Shown: positions 1 to 6,514, counted from the first letter of the stretch. The stretch: DNA of 10,971 nucleotides from RGIG7300 sp045133915 (GCA_045133915.1 JBGUUX010000011.1:1-10971); one strand, 5' to 3'. Notes: generated from the letters alone by a model not told the origin. A program made the numbers and translations.

Positions 1-88
1 ACATTTTCTTCTTTTTAGGAGAACCTAAAACCCTTAACCTTGCTCACAACTAATTGCATTTTATGGTGATATTAATAAAAGAGAGAAA

Positions 89-523
89 TTATTTGTAAAA
101 TTCCAATATATCTTCATACAATTTTCTTGTTTGTGCTTCATCGTTCCACGATAACGGGTCATTAGCATAACTCAAGGTATGAAATGGTTCTTTCGTATGT
201 ATTTCACTCGGCAATTGTTGCCATAAGGAATAACACCTTTTGCCAAACTCTGTAATAGTAAAAGTATTTGAAAAATATATCGTTTTTAAATCTTCAAGCA
301 AACATTTCCCAAAATCGTCAACCGAAAAGTTTTCACATTCATATTTCCAATATCTTTGCAATATATCAAAGGTGACATCGCAGTTGGAAGAACAACTCTC
401 CAATTCTAAAAGCAAATCGTTATTAGAATTTTCAAGGAACATTTTATCTAGTGTTGTATTATAATCGTTACCGTTTGACAACTTCATTTTCCACAGTAAA
501 GATTTACAAATCAATTTTTCCAT
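89..523 (-). CDS. Hypothetical protein, 144 aa, downstream partner of a four-helix-bundle gene
   Basis: I do not recognise this family. The ATG at 523 is preceded by AAGGAG seven bases away, and that site overlaps the TAA stop of the upstream four-helix-bundle gene, so the two are very probably one transcript (11-base gap). The product looks soluble: no signal peptide or membrane segment, acidic, mixed helical character. It has six cysteines (residues 6, 44, 48, 63, 74, 97) and an aromatic-rich C-terminal half (tryptophans at 101 and 126). The cysteines are not arranged as a zinc finger. Base composition is AT-rich compared with the genes after 1157, as is the partner gene, which fits recent acquisition or cassette cargo. 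Functional linkage to the partner is inference from the operon only. Confidence 0.75.
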   Translation of the reverse strand: MEKLICKSLLWKMKLSNGNDYNTTLDKMFLENSNNDLLLELESCSSNCDVTFDILQRYWKYECENFSVDDFGKCLLEDLKTIYFSNTFTITEFGKRCYSLWQQLPSEIHTKEPFHTLSYANDPLSWNDEAQTRKLYEDILEFYK

Positions 524-534
524 ACTACGGCTCC

Positions 535-885
535 TTATTTTGATTTAATTGTTTTAAGCGAGGAGATTAACATTCTGCGAATGGCACCACAATCATTTTG
601 AATATCTTTATAAACTTCTTCAGTCATGCATCCTGTTTCAAAAAGAAGTTCTAACCAATATTCCGTTTCATAGCACTCTTTTTGAGCTATTTCAAGTTTT
701 GAAATAAAATCTTTTGTTCCTTGAGCATATTGTGCTTCGTGCAGGTTTGCACCAATAGAAGTCGAAGAACGAAGCAGCTGATTTATTAAAACCGATTCTT
801 TACGATCTGATTTCATATCACGGCAAAGAAAAACGATTTTCTTTGCGAATTCCTTTGCTTTATCTCTTAAAATGCTATCAGCCAT
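535..885 (-). CDS. Four helix bundle protein (S23/bAvd-like), copy 1
   Basis: A 116-residue protein of the four-helix-bundle family (S23 ribosomal-intervening-sequence protein / bAvd-like, PF05635-type). Family hallmarks visible: NQLLRSSTSIGAN near residues 39-51, then EAQYAQ, DFISKLEIAQKECYETEYWLE, and a C-terminal IRRMLISSLKTIK. Relatives are encoded inside 23S rRNA intervening sequences, or serve as accessory proteins of diversity-generating retroelements; most stand-alone members have no assigned role. Start chosen at the ATG at 885, six bases after AGAGGTG; an in-frame GTG at 894 lies inside that ribosome binding site. A TTGAAA-17-TATAAT promoter lies directly upstream, and beyond it a palindrome array. 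It heads a two-gene unit with the 144-residue unknown. No reverse transcriptase or template repeat is visible, so a retroelement role is not supported here. A homologue is at 6740-7087. Confidence 0.93.
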   Translation of the reverse strand: MADSILRDKAKEFAKKIVFLCRDMKSDRKESVLINQLLRSSTSIGANLHEAQYAQGTKDFISKLEIAQKECYETEYWLELLFETGCMTEEVYKDIQNDCGAIRRMLISSLKTIKSK

Positions 886-904
886 AATTATCACCTCTAA
901 ATCT

Positions 905-933
905 ATTATACATAAAAACTAATAGTCTTTCAA
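905..933 (-). promoter_or_regulatory. Sigma-A type promoter for four-helix-bundle copy 1
   Basis: Reading the minus strand, TTGAAA (933-928), a 17-base spacer and TATAAT (910-905). The predicted start of transcription, near 898, falls at the edge of the ribosome binding site (898-891), giving a leader of only about 13 bases. The palindrome array ends eight bases upstream of the -35 box. Confidence 0.7.
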
Positions 934-940
934 GTTATAT

Positions 941-1134
941 TCCGACCTTGTCGGAGTGATATTATTGCCTTACGGCAATAGTGTTATTGAAACCTTACGG
1001 TTTCAGTGGTATTTTATTCGCCAATAACTGCCGAAGGCAATATCACTTGGACTCTAGTCCAAATATCACTGCGTAGCAATAAAACTCGCCTTTGGCGAAT
1101 AAAACTGGCGTTGTATCCTTACGGGTACAACGCC
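941..1134. repeat. Array of short palindromes with inverted linkers (array A)
   Basis: A chain of small perfect or near-perfect hairpins: 941-955 (TCCGAC/GTCGGA), 964-979 (ATTGCC/GGCAAT), 989-1004 (GAAACC/GGTTTC), 1029-1039 (TGCC/GGCA), 1047-1062 (TTGGACT/AGTCCAA), 1070-1078 (TGC/GCA), 1086-1098 (TCGCC/GGCGA) and 1107-1134 (12-bp stem, loop TTAC). They are separated by a nine-base linker. On the plus strand it reads AGTGATATT, AGTGTTATT, AGTGGTATT (955, 980, 1005) and then, inverted, AATATCACT twice (1039, 1062) and AATAAAACT twice (1078, 1098). In addition, 1012-1024 is a perfect 13-base inverted match to 1092-1104, so the array can also fold as a larger cruciform. No coding sequence is seen in it. 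It fills most of the 271-base gap between the ATPase-like gene and the four-helix-bundle gene. Confidence 0.9.
1107..1134 (-). terminator. Possible terminator of the ATPase-like gene
   Basis: A 12-bp stem (one G-T wobble) with loop GTAA on the minus strand, 22 bases after the stop of the ATPase-like gene, followed by CAGTTTTATT. The U-run is short and offset, so termination is plausible but weak. It is also the outermost palindrome of array A, so its role may be unrelated. Confidence 0.4.
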
Positions 1135-1156
1135 TTTGCAACGGCATTTTTACGTA

Positions 1157-2485
1157 TTACATATTCTCTTTTGATGCGTTGAGCATACACAGCGTCCACG
1201 CCGCAAACTCGATTACTATTGCAGCGGCAGGAGTGATGTTAAGTAAGAACACAAGAGCGATAAGTGCCAGCTTTTCTGCACCGAGACAGATAAGATTCTG
1301 TAAGAATACACTTCTGTGGTTTCTGCCTGTGCGGATAGCGCCTGAAATACGCTCGGGTTTGGAATCAAGAGCGGACGCCTGAGCCTTGGGGGAGAAGAAT
1401 CCAAGAGCTAACTTGAAACTGGGATTAGGATCTGCTTCCAGCATTGCCTTGTCACGGTAGAGTACCGCGTCAAGAGCTGTATTTCCGCCGGTTGCGGGGA
1501 TAGCGCCTGTCTCTTCTATCTTAGTCAGCACCTCAGGAGATACGGCTTCGTTTACGGATACGGTCTGGAGCTTACCGCTCTGTTCAAGCGCTTCAACGTT
1601 TGCAAATATAACGCCTCTGCGTCTGCCTGAAAGAAGCGCGTTACGGTTAAGCATGGGCAGAGTGCCGCTCAGACCTGTAACTGCGGAAGCAACAAGAATA
1701 ACCGACGTCTGGTTTACCGCAAGAGCAAAATCCTTTGTAACGATGAGAAGAATAATAAAGATCAGTAATGCAAGAGCGTAGAAGGCAGGTTCAAAGAGCT
1801 TAGTCCAGCCTTTTATCTTGTTCTGAAGCTTGGAGGGAGCCTGCGCCTTTTTGGTACGGTAGTCTATGAGTGCGGCAAGCGAATCCTTTGCGGTCTTCAC
1901 TGCCTTTACGGTAAGCTTGCCAGTCTGTACTATACCGCCTGAGAAGCAGGGGGAGCCTGCCTTGGCGTTGTGGAGCTCGTCCTGACCGAAAACGTTGGTA
2001 TAGTCAAGCTCGGCTTCACCGTTTATAACCGAGCAGTCGCAGGGGATGATATCTCCCGCCTCAAGCGCCAGTACCTGTCCGGGGACAACCGAGGTTGCCG
2101 CTACGCGTACGATCCTGCCGTCTGCAAAGGTCTTTGCGTAGGGAGCAGTTATTCTTGCATGGTCCTCGATACGGCGCATTGCCTTGTCTGTCATGATGCC
2201 GAAGTAAAACTCTGCGGCAGAGAAGAATATCGCGGTCATTGCAGCATAGGAGAACTTTGCCGTTATCACAAGACCCAGAGTTACCAAAATTCCTGTAAGA
2301 TATCTGTTGATATATACCTTTGAGCCAAGCTCCTTAAGATACTTCAATACCAGATCTGCGCCGAAGAAGAGTATGGGCACAAAGGCAAGCAGATATCTCA
2401 GCGCCTTGGGAACAGGAGGTATCATGGTGACAAAGGCTATCACCAAACCTATTACGTACTGTAAATGTTTATTTTTGAAATTCAT
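1157..2485 (-). CDS. Degenerate P-type ATPase-like membrane protein lacking the catalytic aspartate
   Basis: A 442-residue membrane protein with the overall plan of a P1-type (heavy-metal-like) ATPase but no working engine. In order: hydrophobic pairs at about 11-45 and 62-95; an actuator-like domain at 114-200 with the recognisable stretch VPGQVLALEAGDIIPCD (134-150); hydrophobic segments about 233-275; a membrane-exit region GVIFANVEALEQSGKLQTV (291-309) that in active pumps leads into DKTGT; a short soluble stretch; and a C-terminal hydrophobic pair about 400-435 ending in a family-like LNASKE. The DKTGT site reads NEAVS (312-316), so the phosphorylated Asp is Asn. The TGES loop reads FGQDE (166-170), no CPC-type metal site is present, and the GDGxND hinge and most of the P/N domains (normally a few hundred residues) are missing. 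The frame is intact with good codon use and a ribosome binding site (AAGG, eight bases before ATG), so it looks like a maintained pseudo-pump rather than fresh decay. Function unknown; ion pumping by ATP hydrolysis is not expected. Confidence 0.82.
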   Translation of the reverse strand: MNFKNKHLQYVIGLVIAFVTMIPPVPKALRYLLAFVPILFFGADLVLKYLKELGSKVYINRYLTGILVTLGLVITAKFSYAAMTAIFFSAAEFYFGIMTDKAMRRIEDHARITAPYAKTFADGRIVRVAATSVVPGQVLALEAGDIIPCDCSVINGEAELDYTNVFGQDELHNAKAGSPCFSGGIVQTGKLTVKAVKTAKDSLAALIDYRTKKAQAPSKLQNKIKGWTKLFEPAFYALALLIFIILLIVTKDFALAVNQTSVILVASAVTGLSGTLPMLNRNALLSGRRRGVIFANVEALEQSGKLQTVSVNEAVSPEVLTKIEETGAIPATGGNTALDAVLYRDKAMLEADPNPSFKLALGFFSPKAQASALDSKPERISGAIRTGRNHRSVFLQNLICLGAEKLALIALVFLLNITPAAAIVIEFAAWTLCMLNASKENM

Positions 2486-2518
2486 AAATGATCCCTTCTT
2501 ATACTGTAATCTGTAGTT

Positions 2519-2547
2519 ATTTTCTCATATTTGGAGAAAAATGTCAA
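2519..2547 (-). promoter_or_regulatory. Possible promoter for the ATPase-like gene
   Basis: On the minus strand, TTGACA (2547-2542), then 17 bases, then GAAAAT (2524-2519), a perfect -35 with a 4/6 -10 box. It sits in the 66-base gap after the peptidase E stop. The spacer holds TTTTCTC/GAGAAAA, a 7-bp dyad that could be an operator. The gene may therefore be transcribed separately from the two genes upstream. Confidence 0.45.
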
Positions 2548-2551
2548 GTCT

Positions 2552-3256
2552 TTACAGTTCTACCGACTCAGCGTCGTATCTGAACTCCTTGGTAACGGTG
2601 CCGTTTTCGTTTCTGAAGATATGAGCCTTAGCCTTGGGATCGCTAGTCAGAACCGAAAACTTTCCGTCTATTCCCACAAGCGCACAACAGTCCTCAAGAC
2701 CTATACCGCACAAAGCTTCGGTCTGCATCCAGCGGTTAAGGGAGGCATCTCTGTGGGGATTGAAATGAGGAGAGTGGATGGCGGGAATTATACCCGTTCC
2801 GTGCATACGGCAGTAGTCCCAGTTTTCCTCGTGGTAGCTGAGAGAGTCTGTGTGTCCTATCTCAAACCAACATATGGAACCTGCCGAAATTCCGGAAAGA
2901 ACTATATCCTTATAGTATGCCTGACGCATATAGTGGTCTACGTTATACTTTTTCCATACGTCCATAAGGAGCAGGGCATCGCCTCCGCCTGCAAAGATGT
3001 AGTCGGCAGAGAATATCTTTTCCTGTATCTCCCCGTCTGACGGATCGTCTGCAATAAGGCAGAGTATATCGTATTTTGAAATACCGAAGCCCTTAAAATA
3101 ATCTGTCATCAGGTCTCTTTCCTCATCATTTGATGCGGTGGGGATGTAGAGCACACGGGGATCGTATTTTCCCGTAAGGTCAAGGGCATATTTGTCTATA
3201 CGGTCTATCTCGCGGCGGGTAAACTCACCGCCGCCTAAAGTTACTATCTTACTCAT
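2552..3256 (-). CDS. Peptidase E / S51-family serine peptidase homologue
   Basis: A 234-residue cytoplasmic protein of the S51 family (dipeptidase E; cyanophycinase is a relative). These enzymes are serine hydrolases with a glutamine-amidotransferase-like fold; PepE cleaves Asp-X dipeptides. Visible: a glycine-rich N-terminus (TLGGGEFTR), FAGGGD at 88-93, the nucleophile elbow GISAGS with Ser124, and a histidine-rich segment AIHSPHFNPH (159-168) that should supply the catalytic His. Length matches the family. The ATG shares its A with the TAA stop of the HD gene (TAATG), so translation is coupled; an AGAGG lies upstream. Whether it prefers Asp-X dipeptides or another substrate cannot be read from the sequence. 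No signal peptide. Confidence 0.88.
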   Translation of the reverse strand: MSKIVTLGGGEFTRREIDRIDKYALDLTGKYDPRVLYIPTASNDEERDLMTDYFKGFGISKYDILCLIADDPSDGEIQEKIFSADYIFAGGGDALLLMDVWKKYNVDHYMRQAYYKDIVLSGISAGSICWFEIGHTDSLSYHEENWDYCRMHGTGIIPAIHSPHFNPHRDASLNRWMQTEALCGIGLEDCCALVGIDGKFSVLTSDPKAKAHIFRNENGTVTKEFRYDAESVEL

Positions 3257-3912
3257 TATCCTAGCCTCTGTCCGTTCATTGTCAGTATAAAATCAAGTCC
3301 CAGGCGCTTTGCCGCCTTCTTGCAGAGCAGCATTCTGCCAAGGAATATCTCAAAGTAGCTCATTACAGAGCTGTACTCTGTTTCTATGATGAGATCCAGC
3401 TCCACCGTACCTTTGTCGGTGTCGATATAAACGTTTGACGACTTTACCGAGTAGTTTACGCGGTCGTGGATATCAAATCCGGTTTTGTCGTTATTTCTTA
3501 CTCTCGAGCGTCTTACGTCTGTCTTGTCGGCTAATATAAGTGCTGCCGCAATGTGGTTTACAGGCTCGGCGGTACCCTCGTCGTGGTTGCCTATGGCTGT
3601 AGTTATGGTGGCTATCTCATCGGCAGGAAATCCCAGATTATCAAGTATACGGAACGCCATGACCGCACCGCTCTGAGCGTGCTCGCTTCTGTTTACCAGA
3701 TTACCGATATCGTGGAGATATCCCGCTATCTTTGCAAGCTCGACGTCTCTGTCCTCATATCCGAGAGCGCGGAGGATATATGCCGCGGTTTCCGCTACCT
3801 TTGTCACGTGTGCAAAGGAATGCTCGGTGTAACCGAGAGCTATAAGTGACTCGTCTGCCTTCTGTATATAGGTATTTACAGCTTCATTTTTTTTGATTTC
3901 TTCAAAGGTCAA
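3256..3912 (-). CDS. HD-domain phosphohydrolase
   Basis: A metal-dependent phosphohydrolase of the HD superfamily, about 218 residues and soluble. Counting from the upstream GTG at 3921, the metal ligands are visible as His38 (FAHVTKV), His70-Asp71 (GYLHDIGN), His81 (SEHAQSG), His113-Asp114 (GNHDEG) and Asp132 (LILADKTD), so the core is intact. The C-terminal third (about 150-221) has strands and a helix with no recognised domain. The best start is a TTG at 3912, six bases after GAGGTG; the in-frame GTG at 3921 lies within that ribosome binding site and is less likely. A TTGAAA-17-TATACT promoter is just upstream. It is coupled to peptidase E by a one-base overlap of stop and start. The natural substrate (nucleotide, cyclic dinucleotide or other) is not determinable. 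Confidence 0.88.
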   Translation of the reverse strand: MTFEEIKKNEAVNTYIQKADESLIALGYTEHSFAHVTKVAETAAYILRALGYEDRDVELAKIAGYLHDIGNLVNRSEHAQSGAVMAFRILDNLGFPADEIATITTAIGNHDEGTAEPVNHIAAALILADKTDVRRSRVRNNDKTGFDIHDRVNYSVKSSNVYIDTDKGTVELDLIIETEYSSVMSYFEIFLGRMLLCKKAAKRLGLDFILTMNGQRLG

Positions 3913-3930
3913 TTTTATCACCTCAAGGAC

Positions 3931-3959
3931 AGTATAACAGAAATTATAATTTATTTCAA
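3931..3959 (-). promoter_or_regulatory. Promoter for the HD-peptidase E operon
   Basis: On the minus strand, TTGAAA (3959-3954), 17 bases, TATACT (3936-3931). Transcription would begin near 3924, essentially at the ribosome binding site, predicting a leader of about 12 bases to the TTG start. It is divergent from the EamA promoter within the same 102-base gap. Confidence 0.65.
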
Positions 3960-3968
3960 TATTATTAT

Positions 3969-3996
3969 TGCAATGTTGGTTTTTTTCTGTTAAAAT
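3969..3996 (+). promoter_or_regulatory. Promoter for the EamA transporter gene
   Basis: TTGCAA (3969-3974), a 16-base spacer with a T-run, then TAAAAT (3991-3996). Expected start near 4003, directly before the GAGGTGAT ribosome binding site (4004-4011), so this leader too is very short. Confidence 0.55.
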
Positions 3997-4014
3997 GTTG
4001 CCCGAGGTGATGAC

Positions 4015-4914
4015 ATGAATAAGAAAAACTCAGCTTTGGGAATAATTTTGGTATTGGCCGCAGGTATACTGTGGGGCTTTTCGGGATTCTTCGTTAATCT
4101 GCTTAAGCCCAGAGGAGTGACCTCTCCTCAGATAGGCATTATGCGTCTCGGTTTTACCTTTATTTTGATGCTTACGTGGACTCTTATCTTTAAAAGAGAG
4201 AACCTCATAGCTCCCAAGCGTTGCTATAAATATTTTGCGGGAGCGGGAGTTCTCGGTATGGTGGGCAGTACCGTATTTTACTTCTATTCTATTGAGATGA
4301 CCTCCATGGCGGTAGCGGCGGTGCTTATGTATACCGCGCCTATCATAGTTGTCGTTCTGTCTATATTTATCTTCCGTGAGCACCTTACCCTGCTCAAGAG
4401 TGTGTGCTGTATAGCATCCTTCTTAGGCGCGGGTCTGGTTTCCGGCATTGTGGGCGGAGTAGGCAATATTTCGGTACCCGGTCTTCTTTGGGGTTGTGCC
4501 GCGGGATTTTCCTACGCTCTGTACAGCGTATTTTCCTCCCTTGCGCTTATGCGTGGCGCAAAGCCTCTGTCTATTACAGTATACGCCTTTGGTTTTGCTA
4601 CCCTTGCCATGATACCCTTTGGCAATCTGCCTTCTCTTGTGGATAAGATAGCTGCCGATCCCGTGATCGTTCTTATATCTTTATGTCAGGCATTGGTAAG
4701 CTGCCTTGTGCCCTACGTGCTCTACACCGTGGGTCTTAAGTTTACCAACGCTTCAAACGCTTCGATCATGTCGACCATCGAACTGGTTGCCGCAACGGTT
4801 ATAGGCTTTATTGCCTTTAACGAGACTGTAGGTGTTCCTGCTATCATCGGTATAGTGCTGGTTATCGGTTCTGTTGTAATGCTTAACGTAAAGATACCCC
4901 ATAAGGATAAATAA
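4015..4914 (+). CDS. EamA/DMT-superfamily transporter
   Basis: A 299-residue integral membrane protein with about ten hydrophobic segments arranged as two EamA repeats (roughly 8-145 and 155-292), the standard plan and length of drug/metabolite transporters that export amino acids, nucleotides or other small metabolites. Family signs: an N-terminal GILWGFSGFF segment, the first-repeat end YTAPIIVVVLSIFIFREHLT (about 106-125), and the matching second-repeat end with ELVAATVIGF followed by NETVG (about 258-274). The ATG at 4015 has a strong GAGGTGAT three bases upstream. It is monocistronic: own promoter and a strong terminator straight after the stop. Substrate not predictable. Nothing ties it firmly to the Trp-regulated gene downstream apart from adjacency. 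Confidence 0.92.
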   Translation: MNKKNSALGIILVLAAGILWGFSGFFVNLLKPRGVTSPQIGIMRLGFTFILMLTWTLIFKRENLIAPKRCYKYFAGAGVLGMVGSTVFYFYSIEMTSMAVAAVLMYTAPIIVVVLSIFIFREHLTLLKSVCCIASFLGAGLVSGIVGGVGNISVPGLLWGCAAGFSYALYSVFSSLALMRGAKPLSITVYAFGFATLAMIPFGNLPSLVDKIAADPVIVLISLCQALVSCLVPYVLYTVGLKFTNASNASIMSTIELVAATVIGFIAFNETVGVPAIIGIVLVIGSVVMLNVKIPHKDK

Positions 4915-4917
4915 TTT

Positions 4918-4958
4918 AAAGAGGAGTCATCCGACTCCTCTTTGTTTATTATTTTTTT
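4918..4958 (+). terminator. Intrinsic terminator after the EamA gene
   Basis: An 11-bp perfect stem AAAGAGGAGTC/GACTCCTCTTT (4918-4943) with loop ATCC, followed by GTTTATTATTTTTTT. It starts four bases after the EamA stop and separates it from the trpB transcript. Confidence 0.93.
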
Positions 4959-4968
4959 GTAATTTCTA

Positions 4969-4997
4969 TTGACAAATTGTGACCAAAGTGTTATTAT
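4969..4997 (+). promoter_or_regulatory. Promoter of the T-box/trpB transcript
   Basis: TTGACA (4969-4974), a 17-base spacer and TATTAT (4992-4997). Predicted start near 5004, just before the first conserved element of the T-box leader. Confidence 0.8.
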
Positions 4998-5003
4998 GTT
5001 CGT

Positions 5004-5271
5004 ATATTCAAACCGATGAGTAAGAGTAGTAGCATTGGTGTAGTGTCTATAGAGAGTTTCCGACGGTGGAAGGGAAACGGCACAGCCTGTGTGAATGGAC
5101 TTACGAGGGCGAGCTGAGGGTGCAGAAAAAGGTGACTTCTTTTGCATATTAGGTGAGACGCGGTCCGCGCGTTACAGCGGTGAGCATATGTTGGTATGCG
5201 ATATCTGTGCTATTTGGGTGGCACGCAAGGCTTAGTCTTGTCCCAAGTGGGATAAGGCTTTTTGTTTTTTT
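5004..5271 (+). promoter_or_regulatory. Tryptophan-specific T-box riboswitch leader
   Basis: A tRNA-sensing leader that allows trpB transcription when uncharged tRNA-Trp accumulates. Elements seen: the k-turn GATGAG at 5015-5020; the Stem I base GTAAG (5020-5024) pairing with CTTAC (5100-5104); AGAGAG at 5051-5055 and a distal-loop-like GGTGGAAGG at 5065-5073; a specifier region GAATGGAC with codon TGG (Trp) at 5096-5098, followed by the usual purine; and the T-box core TTTGGGTGGCACGCAAGG (5213-5230). The bulge TGGC (5219-5222) would pair with an acceptor end GCCA, fitting the G discriminator base usual in bacterial tRNA-Trp. The competing terminator is the 10-bp stem 5235-5244/5249-5258 (with G-U pairs) followed by TTTTTGTTTTTTT. 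Specifier and discriminator agree on Trp. Confidence 0.93.
5235..5271 (+). terminator. Regulated terminator of the Trp T-box
   Basis: Stem GTCTTGTCCC/GGGATAAGGC, loop AAGT, then a U-rich tract interrupted by one G. It overlaps the 3' part of the antiterminator region, as expected for a transcriptional T-box switch. Confidence 0.85.
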
Positions 5272-5293
5272 AATGACTAAGGAGAATATAATC

Positions 5294-6514
5294 ATGGAAC
5301 TTAACGGCGTAAATTTTGATACTTATTTTAATAATTATCCCGACAAGAACGGTTATTTCGGCAGATACGGCGGCGTATTTATCGAGGAAAAATTAAAGGC
5401 GGCAATGGAGGAGATAACCGAGGCTTATTTCTCTATCTGTCAGTCAAGAAAGTTCATTGCAGAGCTTCGCCGCATCAGAAAGGAATTCCAGGGCAGACCT
5501 ACTCCCGTTTCTCATCTTGAGAGACTTTCCGACTACCTTGGCGGTAAGGTTCAGCTTTACGCTAAGCGTGAGGACTTGAACCACTCAGGCGCACATAAGC
5601 TCAACCATTGTATGGGTGAGGCACTTCTTGCAAAGTACATGGGCAAGAAGAAGATAATTGCAGAGACAGGCGCAGGTCAGCACGGTGTTGCCCTTGCTAC
5701 CGCTGCAGCTTACTTTGGTCTTGAGTGCGATATCTATATGGGTTCTGTTGACATCAAGAAGCAGGCTCCCAACGTTGCACGCATGAAGATCCTCGGCGCA
5801 AACGTAGTTGAGGTAACTCACGGTCTTAAGACTCTTAAAGAAGCGGTTGACGCTGCCTTTGACGCATACTCCAAGGAATACAAGGATTCTATCTACTGTA
5901 TCGGTTCTGTGCTTGGTCCTCATCCCTTCCCCATGATGGTACGTGACTTCCAGAGCGTTGTTGGTATAGAGGCAAGAGAACAGTTTATCGATATGACAGG
6001 TCATCTGCCCACCTCTATCGTAGCCTGTGTGGGCGGCGGCTCCAACGCGGCAGGTCTGTTTGCAGGCTTCTTAAACGATCCCGTTGATATCTACGGTATC
6101 GAGCCTCTTGGCAGAGGTCCCAAGCTTGGTGACCATGCGGCAAGCCTTAAGTACGGTACAGAGGGTATCATGCACGGCTTTAACTCTATTATGCTTAAGG
6201 ACGAAAACGGTGAGCCCGCTCCCGTTTACTCTGTAGCCAGCGGTCTTGACTATCCTTCCTCCGGCCCCGAGCACGCTTTCCTTCAGGAGATAGGCAGAGT
6301 TAAGTACGACGTTATCGACGACGAGGAGACAATTGACGCATTCTTTAAATTAGCAAGAATGGAGGGTATAATCCCTGCAATCGAATCCTCCCACGCAGTA
6401 GCTTACGGTATGAAGCTTGCAAAGACTATGGATCACGGTTCTATTCTTATCAATCTGTCCGGCAGAGGCGATAAGGATATGGATTATGTAATTGAAAACT
6501 ATGGAATAAGATAA
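5294..6514 (+). CDS. trpB: Tryptophan synthase beta subunit
   Basis: A 406-residue PLP enzyme joining indole and L-serine to form L-tryptophan. Canonical TrpB1-like features: GRPTP at 67-71, REDLNHSGAHKLN with the PLP lysine at 102, AETGAGQHG with the catalytic glutamate at 124, the PLP-phosphate loop GGGSNAAG at 247-254, the mobile segment around 270-325 ending in SAGLDYP-like ASGLDYPSSGP, and SGRGDKD at 389-395. Length is normal and no key residue is missing. The ATG at 5294 is chosen for AAGGAG nine bases upstream; the frame is open further 5', including ATG 5273 and into the T-box, but that part is leader RNA. It is controlled by the Trp T-box. Unusually, neither trpA nor any other trp gene flanks it: upstream is a terminated transporter gene, downstream a palindrome array. 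It may act alone on free indole, or with a TrpA encoded elsewhere. Confidence 0.97.
   Translation: MELNGVNFDTYFNNYPDKNGYFGRYGGVFIEEKLKAAMEEITEAYFSICQSRKFIAELRRIRKEFQGRPTPVSHLERLSDYLGGKVQLYAKREDLNHSGAHKLNHCMGEALLAKYMGKKKIIAETGAGQHGVALATAAAYFGLECDIYMGSVDIKKQAPNVARMKILGANVVEVTHGLKTLKEAVDAAFDAYSKEYKDSIYCIGSVLGPHPFPMMVRDFQSVVGIEAREQFIDMTGHLPTSIVACVGGGSNAAGLFAGFLNDPVDIYGIEPLGRGPKLGDHAASLKYGTEGIMHGFNSIMLKDENGEPAPVYSVASGLDYPSSGPEHAFLQEIGRVKYDVIDDEETIDAFFKLARMEGIIPAIESSHAVAYGMKLAKTMDHGSILINLSGRGDKDMDYVIENYGIR

Noticed and set aside
13..30. Small hairpin TTTTAGG/CCTAAAA near the left edge as a terminator of the 144-residue gene
   Set aside because: On the minus strand it is followed by an A/G-rich run rather than a U-tract, and the stem is only 7 bp and AT-rich. 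Nothing else is seen in 1-88.
240..464. Plus-strand open frame opposite the 144-residue gene
   Set aside because: No ribosome binding site and fully antisense to a gene with a good start and operon context.
941..1134. CRISPR array
   Set aside because: The units are palindromes of differing sequence with short 7-9 base linkers, not identical 25-40 base repeats with unique spacers, and no cas gene is present. The same applies to 6522-7196.
535..1134. Diversity-generating retroelement suggested by the bAvd-like protein
   Set aside because: No reverse transcriptase, template/variable repeat pair or target gene is visible in the window.
4722..5147. Minus-strand open frame across the EamA 3' end and the T-box
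   Set aside because: It runs antisense to the EamA terminator and the T-box Stem I, both well supported, and has no ribosome binding site or family features.
5153..5293. Extended trpB start upstream of 5294
   Set aside because: The added residues would come from the T-box antiterminator and terminator. TrpB homology begins after the ATG at 5294, which has AAGGAG in place.
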